Assembly (NCBI GenBank): GCA_027064285.1
Contig: JAMOPX010000203.1
Location: 1 to 6,373 of the forward strand
DNA from: Desulfobacterales bacterium
GTDB taxonomy: Bacteria; Desulfobacterota; DSM-4660; Desulfatiglandales; JALVZP01
Reading direction: 5' to 3'
Length of the DNA stretch: 6,373 nt
Numbering within the stretch: position 1 is the first letter of the stretch; each line of letters starts with the position of its first letter. Shown piece after piece: positions 6,287 through 6,373 of the stretch. The position numbers and the translations under genes are program-made. The notes beneath the pieces are model-generated. The model was not told the DNA's origin. It saw only the letters and a list, made by a program, of their open reading frames with translations, and ran no database searches.

Positions 6287-6292
6287 CCTGAA

Positions 6293-6373
6293 TTATTCTT
6301 GAGTTACTCTTAGGACTTCATCAAGAGTGGTAATTCCTTTTTTTACCTTGGATAGGCCATCTTCAAAAAGAGT
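6293..6373 (-). CDS. gspE: Type II secretion ATPase GspE, C-terminal end only (partial)
   Basis: Only the last 26 codons and a TAA stop (6293-6295) are inside the window; the 5' part lies beyond the right edge. The frame is the only one of the three that stays open to the edge and reads TLFEDGLSKVKK followed by GITTLDEVLRVTQE. The pattern 'dGl.kv..GiTtldEVlRVt' is the usual C-terminal tail of GspE/PilB-type secretion ATPases, after the nucleotide-binding domain. GspE is the cytoplasmic hexameric ATPase that docks on GspL and drives pseudopilus assembly. The catalytic motifs (Walker A and B, tetracysteine zinc site) cannot be seen here. The stop lies 6 bases before the gspF ATG, so the two genes are surely co-transcribed. 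PilB is a possible alternative from this tail alone, but the neighbours make GspE much more likely. Confidence 0.88.
   Translation of the reverse strand, partial: TLFEDGLSKVKKGITTLDEVLRVTQE

Overview
The window holds one minus-strand operon encoding most of a type II secretion system (T2SS), the Gram-negative machine that moves folded proteins from the periplasm across the outer membrane. Read in the direction of transcription (right to left), the order is gspE (last 26 codons only), gspF, gspG, gspH, gspI, gspJ, gspK, gspL, gspM, and the first 26 codons of a probable gspC that runs off the left edge. No convincing gene lies on the plus strand, and no gene-free stretch exceeds about 50 bases.

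Right part (about 4570-6373): the end of the secretion ATPase GspE, the polytopic membrane protein GspF, and the major pseudopilin GspG. Middle part (about 2116-4614): the minor pseudopilins GspH, GspI, GspJ and GspK, which with GspG form the periplasmic pseudopilus. G, H, I and J overlap one another by 41, 32 and 40 bases. Left part (1-2119): the inner-membrane assembly platform proteins GspL (cytoplasmic actin-like domain, one membrane helix, periplasmic domain) and GspM, then a 48-base spacer with a small palindrome and the start of the next gene. Together, GspE powers GspF/L/M to add GspG subunits below a GspH-I-J-K tip. GspC, if correctly identified, would link this platform to the outer-membrane secretin GspD, which is not in the window. 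The prepilin peptidase (GspO/PilD) needed to process all five pseudopilins is also not in the window.

Organism: a Gram-negative (diderm) bacterium with an AT-rich genome, roughly one third G+C by eye. The order E-F-G-H-I-J-K-L-M followed by a probable C, instead of the enterobacterial/pseudomonad C-D-E-F..., together with the GspL layout, points away from Gammaproteobacteria. It would fit a Desulfobacterota, Nitrospirota or related candidate lineage. That placement is inference only. Odd cysteine counts in five of seven exported proteins hint at a weakly oxidising periplasm, perhaps an anaerobe.

I found no mobile element, CRISPR array, RNA gene, clear promoter or strong terminator. I do not see an undescribed system. 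The points worth a second look are the position and identity of the gene after gspM, the coupled pseudopilin overlaps, the degenerate nucleotide-site motifs in GspL, and the cysteine pattern.
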